From positions 25,824,304 through 25,888,303 of the forward strand of contig NC_037680.1 of assembly GCF_003255815.1 (NCBI RefSeq): DNA of 64,000 nucleotides. The letters run 5' to 3'. Shown in pieces: positions 10,744-22,531 of the stretch. A program made the position numbers and the translations under genes. The DNA comes from Theropithecus gelada. Taxonomy: Eukaryota > Chordata > Mammalia > Primates > Cercopithecidae. Under the pieces are notes generated by a model, which was given only the letters and a program-made list of their open reading frames with translations, was not told the origin of the DNA and did no database searches. Positions within the stretch are counted from its first letter, which is position 1. Every line of letters starts with the position of its first letter.

Positions 10744-12309
10744 CAGAACAAAGATGAAGTAACAGGCTCAAGACAACTTCAGTTTAGGAGAGCATGTAGA
10801 TATGAGTCAGTCATGGCCTCCAAAACTTAATAACTGCCTTATTCAACTGTGACACTAACGCTCCACCTGCACACCAGCAGCATGAGAGTTATGTGGTCCT
10901 TCAACAGCCTAAGTAGTGCATTGATATTCTGAGATACACAGTTTTCTTCAATGTGACAGATGCATTTTGCAATTCTGCACACTTTTGTATTATCATTGGC
11001 CCAATTACCAATGCCAAGTTAAATTCCCAACAGCAACATTATTTAAACAACTCCTTAGAACACCTTGAAAATATGTCAGATATACCAAAAATGTAATCCA
11101 ATCCAAGAAGGTCTTGGATGAATTCAAAGGCAAGATGGCAAGACTATGGTTTTGTTGCTGTTGTTGTTGTTTTTGTTTGTTTTTTATGTTGCATGCACTA
11201 CTCTAACAAACGTGGACAAGACTGTTTTTCTTGCCCCCAAGCCCCCATATAATTAATAAATAAATAAACATATATTAAAAACAAGATGGAACATTGGGTC
11301 ATGTGGCTGTATTCATGAATTTATATTTACAAATTATTTGACCCAGATTATATTTTAACTTACTGGATAAAATTATTCAGTCCCAGTTTTATATTGTTGT
11401 TACATGTGGGGATAAGGAGAGAAACAGAATGAATTGCCATTGGATGAGAAAGAGGAAGAGGGGCAAGGAAAAGTAAGAATAACGAGGAAGAGAAGAAAAA
11501 AAAATAAAAGGAAGAGAAAGTAATTTTGGCATCACTTTCACATGGAGTAATTTATGTATAATTAGTTATGCCTGAAAATTCACTGACTATAAAAGCCAAG
11601 GGTTGTCTTTCGATGTATACAATGCCATCTCTAGCATATTTCATAGCTCATATCAGTCTCAGTGATTTTGTCTATATCTGAGCTTTTTAATCACATTGTT
11701 TCACCTTTTAGAAGGCTGAAAATTCCTTTTTTCCAACTACTGATTGGTGACAAGAATTTTCAATTTCGTAAATGCATTTGAATTCCAGTGCAATCACTAA
11801 GACCACATTAAATATATGGACCTGTTGTGTAAAAAGACAGTAGAACATTTTCATAATTCAAAAGGAAAGTTGGAACTTTCTACCCCTCTTACAGGTTAAG
11901 GAGGCACGTGATCTGGTATAAGAAAGTCACTTGATTTTGTAAGTTTAACCAATTACATTCATTTTTATTCCAGTTATTGTATTTGTATAATCTGGTAATT
12001 CAATAACAAGCAGATATGACTGTAGCCTAAAGAAGATGATGAAATCATAATTACTTCCAACTAATTTATCTTCATCTTCAGTAATAGCCATAGACTTAAG
12101 GCTTTTGTGATACTAAGTTTAGTTATCAACATATTTCAGATGTGACTTAGGCTGCTTTAGCATACTACTTCTTATTTTGGGTTCCTTGTTGTCAGTTACA
12201 TGCTCTGAATTCAATTTTAATATTTCTGTGTTTAGCTGAGAAAGGGAGTCTAGGAATTCCACTAAGGAACCCTTTTAATTTTATGGCTTGTTCTTTAGTA
12301 TTTTTAAGA
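10744..12309. other. Unique intergenic DNA with a purine tract
   Basis: No gene recognised. A GTT/GTTT low-complexity run lies at about 11153-11185, and a nearly pure A/G tract at about 11446-11520 with only a few pyrimidines. Confidence 0.5.
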
Positions 12310-12455
12310 TGCTCCCATAAACAGCATGTGATTTGATCTTTGCAAAAATACAAGTGAGGAAGGTGAACACATGATATTATCCCTATTTCACATAGGATAA
12401 AACTGAGGCTAAGACAGTCAATTTGCTCTTAAGTTAACCATTTGGAATTAGAATT
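12310..12455 (+). repeat. MIR-like fragment
   Basis: 'gatattatccctatttcaca' with 'aggataaaactgaggctaag' and 'gacagtcaatttgctctt' fit the MIR 3' half. Diverged. Confidence 0.55.
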
Positions 12456-12776
12456 CTATTCTACATTCTCTAAATTGTCTTAGACAAAGTAGAAATCCTT
12501 TGTGACAGCTTTAGATGTTTTTAAGAATGAGGGACTGAAATATAATATTAATATCTATGTACAAAAATTATGCAGAATAAAAAGTTAATCACAGACCTAA
12601 AGGTAAAATGGAAAACTATAAATCTTCCATAGAATAACACCGGAGAAAATCTAGGAGATCTTGGATTTGGTGAAGACTTTTTAGATATAATACCAAAAGC
12701 ACAAACCATGAAAGAAAATATTGATAAACTGGACTTCATTAAAATAAAAAACTTTTACAATATGAAAGACACTATT

Positions 12777-13509
12777 GCTTTCTTTGCTGCGTCTACTGCA
12801 AGAATGAAGACCATTCTCAGCAATCAGAGTGTCGACATTCCAGAAAATGTCGACATTACCCTGAAAGGACGCACAGTTATCCTGAAGGGCCCCAGAGGAA
12901 CCCTGCGGAGGGACTTCAATCACATCAATGTAGAACTCAGTCTTCTTGGAAAGAAAAAAAAGAGGCTTCGGGTTGACAAATGGTGGGGTAACAGAAAGGA
13001 ACTGGCTACCGTTCGGACTATTTGTAGTCATGTACAGAACATGATCAAGGGTGTTACACTGGGCTTCCGTTACAAGATGAGGTCTGTGTATGCTCACTTC
13101 CTCATCAAAGTTGCTATCCAGGAGAATGGGTCTCTTGTTGAAATCCGAAATTTCTTGGGTGAAAAATACATCCGCAGGGTTCGGATGAGACCAGGTGTTG
13201 CTTGTTCAGTATCTCAAGCCCAGAAAGATGAATTAATCCTTGAAGGAAATGACACTGAACTTGTTTCAAATTCAGCGGCTTTGATTCAGCAAGCCACAAC
13301 AGTTAAAAACAAGGATATCAGGAAAGTTTTAGATGGTATATATGTCTCTGAAAAAGGAACTGTTCAGCAGGCTGATGAATAAGATCTAAGAGTTATCCAG
13401 CTACAGAAAGAAGATGCCAGATGACTCCTAAGACCTACTTGTGATATTTAAATGATGCAATAAAAGACCTGTTGATTTGGAGCTTCTTAAAAAAAAAAAA
13501 AGAAAGAAA
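12777..13509 (+). pseudogene. RPL9: Processed RPL9 retrocopy (ribosomal protein uL6)
   Basis: This is an intronless copy of RPL9 mRNA: 5'UTR text 'ctttctttgctgcgtctact', the whole coding region, the 3'UTR with 'gcaataaaagacc' polyadenylation signal, then an A-tract from about 13489. GAAAGACACTATT occurs at 12764-12776 and again at 13510-13522, a 13-bp target-site duplication, so L1 machinery inserted it into the older L1. There is no promoter of its own apart from the 5'UTR start region. By origin it is a processed pseudogene although the frame is intact. Confidence 0.95.
12804..13382 (+). CDS. Intact RPL9-like frame in the retrocopy (192 aa)
   Basis: The ATG at 12804 gives exactly 192 residues, the length of RPL9, a protein of the 60S ribosomal subunit (uL6). 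A longer reading from 12708 only adds translated L1 sequence. The uL6 body is continuous (for example RTICSHVQNMIKGVTLGF and KYIRRVRMRPGVACSVSQAQ). Against the human protein as I remember it there are about seven changes: S9, L27, L100, K102, A104, T151 and V175, with three clustered at 100-104. No frameshift or stop. It could be translated if transcribed, but being recent is enough to explain an open frame. Function is not shown. Confidence 0.6.
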   Translation: MKTILSNQSVDIPENVDITLKGRTVILKGPRGTLRRDFNHINVELSLLGKKKKRLRVDKWWGNRKELATVRTICSHVQNMIKGVTLGFRYKMRSVYAHFLIKVAIQENGSLVEIRNFLGEKYIRRVRMRPGVACSVSQAQKDELILEGNDTELVSNSAALIQQATTVKNKDIRKVLDGIYVSEKGTVQQADE

Positions 13510-14660
13510 GAAAGACACTATTACAAGAAAGAAAAGACAAGCCACAAACTGGAAGAAAATCTTTGCAAAACATCTATCCAATAAAGGACTGGTATCCAAA
13601 AATATACAAAGAATACTTAAAATTCAACAATAAGAGAGTAAACTACTCAATTTAAAAATGGGCAAAAGATCTGAACAGACACTTCATCAAGGAAGATATA
13701 TTACTGGCAAATAAACATATGAAAAGATGCTCAACATTGTATGTCATTAGAAAAAGCCAGTTAAAACAAAAATGAGATACCACTACACACCTACTAAAAG
13801 AACCAAAATCTGGAACCCTGACGAAATCAAATGCTAGTGAGGATAGGAAGCAACAGGAACATTCATTCATTGCTGGTGGGAATGCAAAATGGTACAGCCA
13901 CCTTGGAAGGCAGTTTGGCAGTTTCTCACAAAACTAAACATACTCTTACCATATGATCCAGCAATTGTGCTTCTTGGTATTTACCCAAAGGAATTGAAAA
14001 CTTATGTCCACACAAACGCCTGCACATGCAGTTTTATTCATAATTGCCAAAACGGGGAAGCAACCAAGGTAACCTTCAAAAGGTGAATGGATAAACAAAC
14101 TGTGGAACATCCAAAAAAGTTAAAATTAATTAGCAAGAAAAAGCCACAAAAAGCCATAGGAGACACTTAAATACATATTACTAAATGAAAGAAGCCAATT
14201 TTAAAAGGCTGCTATATAATTCCAGTACTATGTAATTCCAACTATATGACATTCTGGAAAAAGTAAACATTGGAGGCATTAAAAAAAATCAGTGGCTGCT
14301 AAGAGTTTCAGGGGGAAGGAGGGATGAACAGGTAGAGTCCAGGGGATTTCCAGAGCACTGAAATTATTCTGTGTGATATTACAGTGTTGGATATGTGTCA
14401 TAATCTCTTTGTTAAAACGTATAGAATGTGCAACACAGGCAGTGAGCTCTAATGTACACTATGGCCTTTAGTAATTAGTAATGTATCAATATTGTTGACC
14501 AATTATGACAAATGAGCCACACTAACATAAGATGTTAATAAAGGGGAAACTGCTGCGAGTGGGAGTTTGGTGCCTGAGGAGATAGTTGGGAACTCTGTAT
14601 TTTCTGATCAATTTTTCTTTAAAGTAAAAACTGATTTTAAAAAGTATCTTAAAAAATACA

Positions 14661-17600
14661 ACTATGTTGGAAAAACATATAGCAAAATGTCCTTTCAATT
14701 TTCTGTGAAACTTGTTTTTACAAAATTAGTAAAGGAGAAGATTATTAGCCTCTGATTTAACCAGCCCATAACATGTGCATGTAACTGTTCAGAGTGAAAG
14801 ATGCAGAGATAAATTTGTAATTCTTCTTCATTCAGTGAATCCCCAAAGCCTTAACTCTTAAGCTGTTCCACCTGCCATGCTTAAAAACAAAAACTAAAAT
14901 CTTATGCACAGCGAGCGCTAAAGGCAGACAGTAATCATGTTTATGACAAGAAAATGTGTGTGAGTGATGTTTACCTGCATTTAATGATGCATGTTGCGGA
15001 AGATTTTTATCTGGATCTCCTATTATTACAAGTATAACAGCACAAATATGAGCGTGAGCTATGCCCATGTATAAAAATACATATAGACATTCAAACACAG
15101 ATGCAGCTTATGCATGCAAAAATGTACTTTGAGTTTAATTCTCCACAGGTAAATGTATCTAAATTATAACTTTCTACACAAAACTCTCAGAATTGGAACT
15201 CCCTCATTTCTTTCTGAAGTGCGATAATATCTATTTAACTTTGATCATGAAGCCCTCAGAAAGGGACCATGTCATCTTCCCCACTTAGAATAATGGTAGA
15301 AATTCTATCAGCCCCACAAATAACAATTAACAATAATAATAATGGTAATGTGAGAGCCTGTGTAAGCTATAATAATACCCTAGATGAAATGAAGATCTGC
15401 CATCCTCTCTATCTCTATGCTCAGCCAGCTTGCTAATCAAACACTGGCAGAATGAACTGAAGTTTAAATGGCATCATTATTATGATTTAAATATAAGTTC
15501 TTGTGAGAGACTGACAATCTTGGAAAGTAAAGTCATCCATTTATTCACAAAATCAAGAGAGCACTTGCAGTGAAAAAGCTCACTTCCCCTCCACTGACCT
15601 TCCAAGTAGCTTGAACTCTTTTCCAAAAGACCACATCTGGTGAGAATAGAATCTTAACCATTAGGGTGCAGATGCCCACATCATCATAACAAAAATAACA
15701 GTGCTGGCAAACTGGGGACATTAAAAAAAAAAAAAAACTCTATGTGCTGTTCCCTGAAGACTCATAGCGTGTTCAAGCTACTGCGAGTCTCAAGAATTCC
15801 ACATATTATTCCTCCTTTCTTAGGAAGTTTGTCTATAATAGAACTTAATTAAACCAAAGCTGTGAGGGACATTCAGCTTGCATTCTATCTCCAAATGTTA
15901 CTGCATGAGAGTTTCTGAGGGCCCAATAATCTATAGGGGCTTGATGGGAAAGAAACGTACAAGCAGTTAGTCTTTCCTGACTCTCTACTTACCAGTCTAC
16001 TCAGTTCTTTGTTTCTGTGACATCTCAAAAGTCATAGAGGACACCACAAGCAGATTAAAATATTGATAACCAAATTTCCATTGCGCTTTCTCTGAGCTTC
16101 AACAAACATCATTCCACACTGTTGTGGTCACAACTGACTTCTTTGAGTTCCTCATGATATTTTATAATTACTTCATGGTCCTTTTCTTTATCCCTGAGTC
16201 AGCAGCCTCTGGAATGAAATTCTCTTTTACTGGGACAAATCCTAGCTATATATACAATAATACTAAAAACAGATTCACTTTTTGACCTTCTACATTCCTT
16301 ATTTGTATTAACCAATTCAATCCTCAAAACCACCCTATGAATATCTCCATTTTACTGATGATAAAACTGACATCAATTTCACAGAACTAGTATTTGATGG
16401 AACTTATTTATAGGGATAGGTAGTCATGTTCTTCTTCGTCCCTTGCCAATAGTTTGAACAATATAACACTAAGTACACAAGATGCCCAATACTACATAAA
16501 TTGTAAATAAATTCCATTTGATTCAAATTAGGTTCAAGGGAAACAGAGCTTTCCCCACCAAGACACTCTCTAATTTGGATCATCATATTATGGTCCTGTA
16601 CAGCGAGAGCCTCCATCATCCTTTCTACCTCCTCCTCATACTTCCTTATGGACAGCCAGCCTCACACCAAACTTATTTCACTGCAGTATAGTCTGTTCCT
16701 AAATATTTCTACAGTCAGAATATTCTTTCCACTTTAGCACTATTTGGTTTCTCTCAAATCATCACAGATAGTATTTGATAAATGACTAAAATCCAGGAGA
16801 ATTCCTTAAGAATCATTTCAAAAAGGCATTTCGTGTCTGAATATAATAATTCAAATAAGAACAATAAAATCTGAGTGGAATAAGTCAGAAAGAATCTGAT
16901 GCAAAAATATTATAAGTTCTATATGTAATGAATATCTAATTCTCTATGTCTTAATTTTTCCTGAACTACCTTAACCTTTTTCAACCAAAACCAAAATGAA
17001 ACAAAACAAAACAAAATCCGGAAGCACCACTACCAAAATACATACATACCCACAAACACACAAATATATATGGACATTGTAAATGAGATTTTAAAAATTA
17101 GATGTTATAAATGGTTCTAGTTAATAAATAGTCTCACAGTAGGATGTAAAATGAATGTCATCATTTGACTAAAAATGACCAAAGCAAATATTGTTAATTG
17201 ATTGTATTGGTCTTTCTCAACAAGCTGGTATAGTGTATTAGAATCATTTTTTAAGAAACTCTTCATGCAGCAACATCTAGAGTTGGATTGTAAGATGAAA
17301 TGTATTTTCCATATTTGATTTAGTGAAATTATATCATATACAAATTTCCTAAGAACATAAAAATGCCATATCAACTTAGCTATTTCTGGCAAAGATATTG
17401 TTATACAAGCCCCAGATGCAGAAGAGAAAAAAAAAAAAAAAAACACATGTATTTTATTCTGTTGTGACTCTCTTTTTTTCAAAATTATCATCTGTCACAA
17501 TTAAGTATCCAGCATTTTGTGTTGGGCAGAGGACTCAGCTGTAGCCCTCATAGAACTCTGTTTCTCATTCACATAAGTGGTTTATTTCATGTTTCTACCA

Positions 17601-19481
17601 TGTTGAGCTGTCAACCAAGCATTTTTATTTTTTTAGGTCTTCTTTACTGTATTTTCCCTTTATATAAAAAAATACGTAATTCCCATTTAATCAATCTGCT
17701 GGCTTTATTTCCAAGGAACAAGGAAATGTACATTAAAGGGAAGCAGGAGAAAATCTAAGAAGCTGAATTCTACAAATCATTTGCTTGTAAGTGCAGCAAA
17801 GGGAGGACTTTGCTTATAATTCCGATATTCTATGTAGGATACAAAATCTTAAGTATTTTCAAAGCAACTGTTTTATAAAACAGAAAAATATGGAAACACA
17901 CACAAAAAAACACTATTCCCCATAGGAATCAAAAGAAAAACATCTCAAAGTTCATTTCCTATTTGTTAAAAATTCTACATATTTTGAATGAAAAATCAAC
18001 TTGAGAATGGCTTTTATCTTAAATGAACTCGGCCCCAGTATTATGAGACTCACTATCCTCTTTTCAAGAATTATACTACTTTCATATGGTGCAGGGTTAG
18101 TTTTATACAAAATAATAATATAGAACTGATTAATTTTCTAAGAATTGTTTATTTAAGATTGATAATTCTCTAACAAGAATGGAGCACATCATCTACAGTG
18201 TCTTATTTTTTTTTCTCCCCATAAAGAGGTAGACATATTTTCCTATCCTTGCTGAAAACAAACTGATGAAAACTGGCAAACCCTGGGAGTATCCTGTAGG
18301 ACAATTAATTTTTTGAGGGAGTGGTGGTAATATTGATTATGAGCCTCAATATTTAGTCTAGCAGCAATCTCCCATTTTTCCACCTTTTCCCTGAAACTTT
18401 AACCACATTGAATTGGGAGGGAGATCAGAGTGTACAATATACATTTTAAAAATTCTTGAAAAATCTAACAATTATAAATGATTAGGCAAGAAATGCAATT
18501 CCATCTTTTTTTAATCAAAAAATTTTAGAGATAGATTTTAGAGATTTACAGGGTATTTCATCAATTGTTTTAAGTTGTAAAACCATCTTAAGAAATTGAG
18601 AAATAAAGTAGTTCAGGACTTTTAGGAACATCATAAAATTAAGTAGAAAGTTGACTGCAGACTCCTACTCCAGTATAGTTTTCACTACCTCATATTATCT
18701 CTGAAATATTTTGTACATTTTATGTCTAGTAGGCTTGTTTTATCCTTTACTAATTTTTCTTTTACTTCTATCAAAGAGCTTCCAGGCATGCATGTAGTCA
18801 ACCCCTCATCAACTGGAGCCCCTATGAGATATGGCATTCCATATTCTAAAGATGTAGAGAAAACATAGCCATGAGAACATCTTCTTCTTATAAAGAGATT
18901 ACACAATTTTAAACCAATACAACATTAAAATAACTATCAATTATCAAGATAAAATACCCCTGTAATCTGGATCTAACAATGTTAATTCATCTTTATAGTA
19001 AATAAGACATGAGAATAGGTACATTGTCAATATAGACAAACCAGAGAGTTCGGTATTTAGAAAATGTATGGGAGAACTGCTTAGTTCTTCTTAATAAACA
19101 GATGTCAGTAGGCTTCTCCACTGCGCCCTCTACAGGCAGTGGCCTCAGCTTTATCCTGGACATTTCTACTTCAGAGGCCAACAAAGCCCAGTGAGAACAT
19201 TCTGTGTTCTCTCAACCTATTCACCAATCTTTCAGAAACTCAAGATGAAGGCCCCTGTTTCTTTACTTTCTCATTTCCTAGAACCAGCATCACATTTCCT
19301 CCTAGTTATCACTTCTATTTTTATCACACCTTAAAAGGCTCACATCTGATTTCTTTAAACTTTTTAGAACGGACATCCCTACTTGTGAATGTTTACTGAT
19401 TTATAAATTAATAATAACCTATTTATAAATTATGACCCTAATAATGATTTGTACATTATAAAATATATATAAAACACAGAT
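14661..19481. other. Long unique intergenic stretch
   Basis: Nearly 5 kb with little recognisable repeat apart from a MIR-like piece at about 16300-16400 ('atctccattttactgatgat' with 'aaaactgaca'). The 124-codon frame at 17117-17491 (minus) runs through a poly(A) tract and has no domain. It is rejected as a gene. Short (AAAAC) and poly(A) runs occur at about 16995 and 15723. A strong CTCF-like motif lies at 19121-19139. Confidence 0.5.
19121..19139 (-). promoter_or_regulatory. Strong CTCF-like motif
   Basis: The plus strand reads CTGCGCCCTCTACAGGCAG, so the minus strand carries CCTGTAGAGGGCGCAG. It matches the CCASYAGRKGGC core at 11 of 12 positions and includes the typical GGGCGC(A)G downstream part. 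It lies outside recognised repeats. Confidence 0.55.
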
Positions 19482-19861
19482 TATTTTTTGAGATGAAGTC
19501 TCGCTCTTGTCCCCCAGGCTAGAGTACAATGGTACAATCTCGGCTCACTGCAACCTCCGCCTCCCGGGTTCAAATGATTCTCCTGCCTCAGCCTACCGAG
19601 TAGCTGGGATTACAGGCATCAGCNNNNNNNNNNNNNNNNNNNNNNNNNNNNNNNNNNNNNNNNNNNNNNNNNNNNNNNNNNNNNNNNNNNNNNNNNNNNN
19701 NNNNNNNNNNNNNNNNNNNNNNNTTTTTTTTTTTTTTTTTAAGTAGAGAAAGGGTTTCACTATGTTGGCCAGGCTGGTCTCGAACTCCTGACCTCAAGTG
19801 ATCCACCCACCTCAGCCTCCCAAAGTGCTGGGATTACGGGCGTGAGCCACTGCACCCAGCC
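19482..19861 (-). mobile_element. Antisense Alu interrupted by assembly gap
   Basis: Left part is the right monomer ('gagatgaagtctcgctcttg', 'ggctcactgcaacctccg'), right part the left monomer ('ctcgaactcctgacctcaag', 'caaagtgctgggattac'). The linker between them is replaced by N followed by a T-run. Both halves are consistent with a single AluS-like copy. Confidence 0.9.
19624..19723. other. Assembly gap (100 N)
   Basis: Exactly 100 N, the usual placeholder for a gap of unknown size. It falls at the A-rich linker of the Alu, where about 30 bases plus a T-run would be expected. Any reading frame crossing it is an artefact. Confidence 0.99.
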
Positions 19862-19970
19862 AGATTTTTAATGAGATGGTGACACAGTAACAATGTTTTA
19901 AATGATTTTTAAGTTTCTGTTAATGGTATGCAACATCTTTGTGTCCTCCTTAAAAAATATTATTAACCTT

Positions 19971-21245
19971 TCCAGGTGTGGTGGCTCACATAATCCCAGG
20001 AAAGCAGGATATTTCCCTGACCCCTTTGTGGGACTTGTGGCAGGGATCCCTCGCTTACCCAGGCTGCAGCTTTCAACTCCTCATGGGAGAGAGCGTGTGA
20101 GCAAATGAGGCAGGAACTGGAGTGTACAAATGCTGGAATCATCTGGCTGCTTCAGCACTGGCAGAAGCAAACTCCACTCACTAGGACCCGCTATGCTCCA
20201 CCCCTTGCAGAAGGGACCATGCAGGTAAGCAGGTGCAGGAGCCAGGGTGAGCGCTTTTGAATACTGGCATGAAAGAGCTCCATGCTTTGCATGCCCTGTG
20301 GCAGCATCTAGGGAGTGTATCCGCAACCCCTGAAACCCCAAAGAGAGTGTTACAGTGCTCTTTTAGCTCTATGGGTCACCAACAGCTTAACTGTTAACAG
20401 CTCAGTGGGCCCTCTTCCTTGTCACATGAGGCAGCTGCCTTCCACCAGCGAGGGCAAAGGGTCACTGTGATAGCCTTTTGTATCTGCACTTGTAGCTCCC
20501 GACCTCTTGTCTGGCAGTCAGGAGAAATGAGGTTGCACAAACGAATTGAAGGATGATAAATGCAGGAGATTGTATTGCCCATGAAAGTGGCTCTCCAGTA
20601 GGAAGGGGAACTATAAAGGGGACAGGGTGGGAAGGTAATCTTCCCCTACAGTCTGTCTGTCTCCAGCTGGATTCTTCTCTAAAGTTATGTCCTCAGGCCG
20701 CTTCTCCGACATCCAACCTAGTCTCTGACATCCAGCTGCTTCTCGCCGTTCAGCTGGCTAAGTCTGGGGTTTTTATGGGCACAGGATGGGGGGATGGGGC
20801 AGGCCACAAGTGGTTTTGGAAAAGGCAACATTCCAGCAGGAAAAGAGAAATATAAGTTCTCACTTTGGGCTGTGGTCTCATACTTTTTGGCTTCAGGATG
20901 GGGCTTTGCCAGGGACCCACTCTTTTCTGCCTCCTGTCATTATCTCCAGAATATCTCTGCCTCCTGTCATTATCTCTAGCACTTTGGGAGGCCAAGGCAG
21001 GCAGATCACTTGAGGTCAGGAGTACAAGACCAGCCTGGTCAACAATGGTGAAACCTTGTCTCTACTAAATATACAAAAAAAGCCAGGCATGGTGGTACAC
21101 ACCTGTAATCCCAGCTATTTGGGAGGCTGAGGCAGACAAATTGCTTGAATCTGGAAGGCAGAGGTTGCAGTGAGCCTAAATTGTGCCATTGCACTCCAGC
21201 CTGGGTGACGGAGTGAGTGAGACTCTGTCTCAAAAAACAAAACAA
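19971..21245 (+). mobile_element. Alu split by an ERV LTR
   Basis: 'ccaggtgtggtggctcac' with 'ataatcccag' (19971-19998) is the first 30 bases of an Alu. The rest resumes at about 20979 with 'cactttgggaggccaaggc' and runs to a CAAAA tail near 21245. The ~980 bases between are foreign (next entry). Together they make one near-complete Alu. Confidence 0.8.
19999..20978 (-). mobile_element. ERV1-type LTR, antisense, inside the Alu
   Basis: Read on the minus strand this ~980-bp GC-richer block has a TATA-like 'gcccataaaaaccccaga' (plus 20767-20781), then a long R/U5-like part containing 'actgtaacactctctttggg'. The same words recur in the LTR/leader at 62.4-64 kb. A plausible LTR start is TGCTAGAG at the right edge. 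I could not find a clean target-site duplication at the left edge, so a few bases may have been lost. A 30-bp tandem repeat lies at 20926-20979. The several short frames here are not genes. Confidence 0.5.
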
Positions 21246-22221
21246 AACTCAACCTTATTTTAGTGACAGTAATGTGAATAAATTCACTGTATTATTTTTA
21301 AAAATATTTTTAACACTTAAATTACATAGAAATTCTTGATTCAGTTTATTTCAACCATTGGTCTTAATATATGTCGCAGCTTAAAAACATACTTTGTAAG
21401 ACTATGTAGATAGATGTAAGAGAAGTGCATCAGTATTTTTACCTTCTAATTAATTATAACCATTTTTCAATATTATGCACAATTTGCACAAAGGTTATTT
21501 GTTTAAATTTATCTAGTAAATTTCCACACTCCCTGATGTCACTCATTTTTTTTTTTTTTACAAACTAATTGGAAATTGTAGCATTTTAATATTATAACAA
21601 ATGAGTTCAATGCTCATTAAAATTCTTCACTTGGCAGGTTTTAAAATGTTATGAATTTCCAAGTTTTTAATAATAATTGTCATCTTAACAAACAGTAATT
21701 ACAAACTTCCTACAAGTCAAGCAGTCTCCTAGGTTTTCTATTGTAACTCCATTTAGTCCTCATAGCAATGCTATAAAATAGGTGTTATTTCTTATCTCTA
21801 GTTACACATGGACGAACATGTAACAGATTTTATAAGTGACAGAGCATTTTTCCCAACACCTTCTAATAACTCTTCATGTGATCAGTTTTTTTGAAAAGTT
21901 CTCACTTTCTCAGCCATGTATCTTAACTTGAAGAAACAGTGAAGTGTAAGAGAGTGGGTGTGGGTTTGTGCACACGTGTGTGAGTGTTTATGTGTTTAAA
22001 AATATCTGCTATTTATCATGCTACGGAACGCCATTTATCATCCTAGAAAATTGTAGCAACTAGGGAACACTTTTTCTGGATAAAAATTATTAACCTAAAG
22101 AACACTTTCACACATTTGGTAACAAAATAATAAACAGTGTCTATATGAAATAAAGATTTCCATGATCACTGTCAGCATCTTCACATAGTAACATAAAGAT
22201 TTGATCAAAAACATAATCCCA
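21246..22221. other. Unique DNA with one MIR-like piece
   Basis: A MIR-like segment at about 21725-21840 ('ctccatttagtcctcatagc', 'ataggtgttatttcttatc'), a T-run at 21548-21560 and a GT-rich run at about 21955-21990. No gene. Confidence 0.5.
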
Positions 22222-22504
22222 TCTGGGCACAATGGCTCACACTTTTAATCCCAACACTTTGCAGGGGCAAGACGGGTGGATCGCTTGAGCCCAGGAGTTT
22301 GAGACCAGCTTGGGCAACATGGTGAAACCTCATCTCTACAAAAAAACAAAAATTAGCCAGGGTGGTGGTGCACATCTGTATTCCCTGCTCCTTGGGTGGC
22401 TGAAGCAGGAGGATCACCTGAGCCTGGGAGGTCACAACTGCAGTGAGCTGTGATCGTGCCACTGCACTTCAGCCTGGGCAACAAAGGGAGAGCGTCTCTA
22501 AAAA
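22222..22504 (+). mobile_element. AluJ element
   Basis: Old dimeric Alu ('tgggcacaatggctcacac', 'gagcccaggagtttgagacc', 'gtgagctgtgatcgtgccac'). Its A-tail has been replaced by a CCA microsatellite. Confidence 0.9.
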
Positions 22505-22531
22505 CAACCACCACCACCACCACCACCACCC
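22505..22531 (+). repeat. (CCA)n microsatellite
   Basis: About eight CCA units directly after the AluJ body, in place of its poly(A) tail. Confidence 0.9.

Larger units (their letters stand above)
12580..14660 (+). mobile_element. Old L1 (L1M-type) 3' portion, split by RPL9 retrocopy
   Basis: Before the retrocopy, 'gaaaatctaggagatcttgg' and 'aaaagcacaaaccatgaaag' match the ORF2 3' region of L1. After it the same element continues ('catatgaaaagatgctcaac', 'gctggtgggaatgcaaaatgg', 'atgatccagcaattgtgc') into a 3'UTR that ends near 14660. The frame has many stops, so no ORF2 protein is encoded. The 13889-14086 and 14567-14755 frames belong to this dead element. Confidence 0.88.

Noticed and set aside
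12708..12803. N-terminal extension of the RPL9-like frame
   Set aside because: The extra residues are translated L1 and RPL9 5'UTR sequence. The 192-residue match fixes the start at 12804.
17117..17491. 124-codon minus-strand frame
   Set aside because: It contains a poly-Phe run from a poly(A) tract and has no recognisable domain.
19507..19806. Frames crossing the N run
   Set aside because: Artefacts of an assembly gap inside an Alu.
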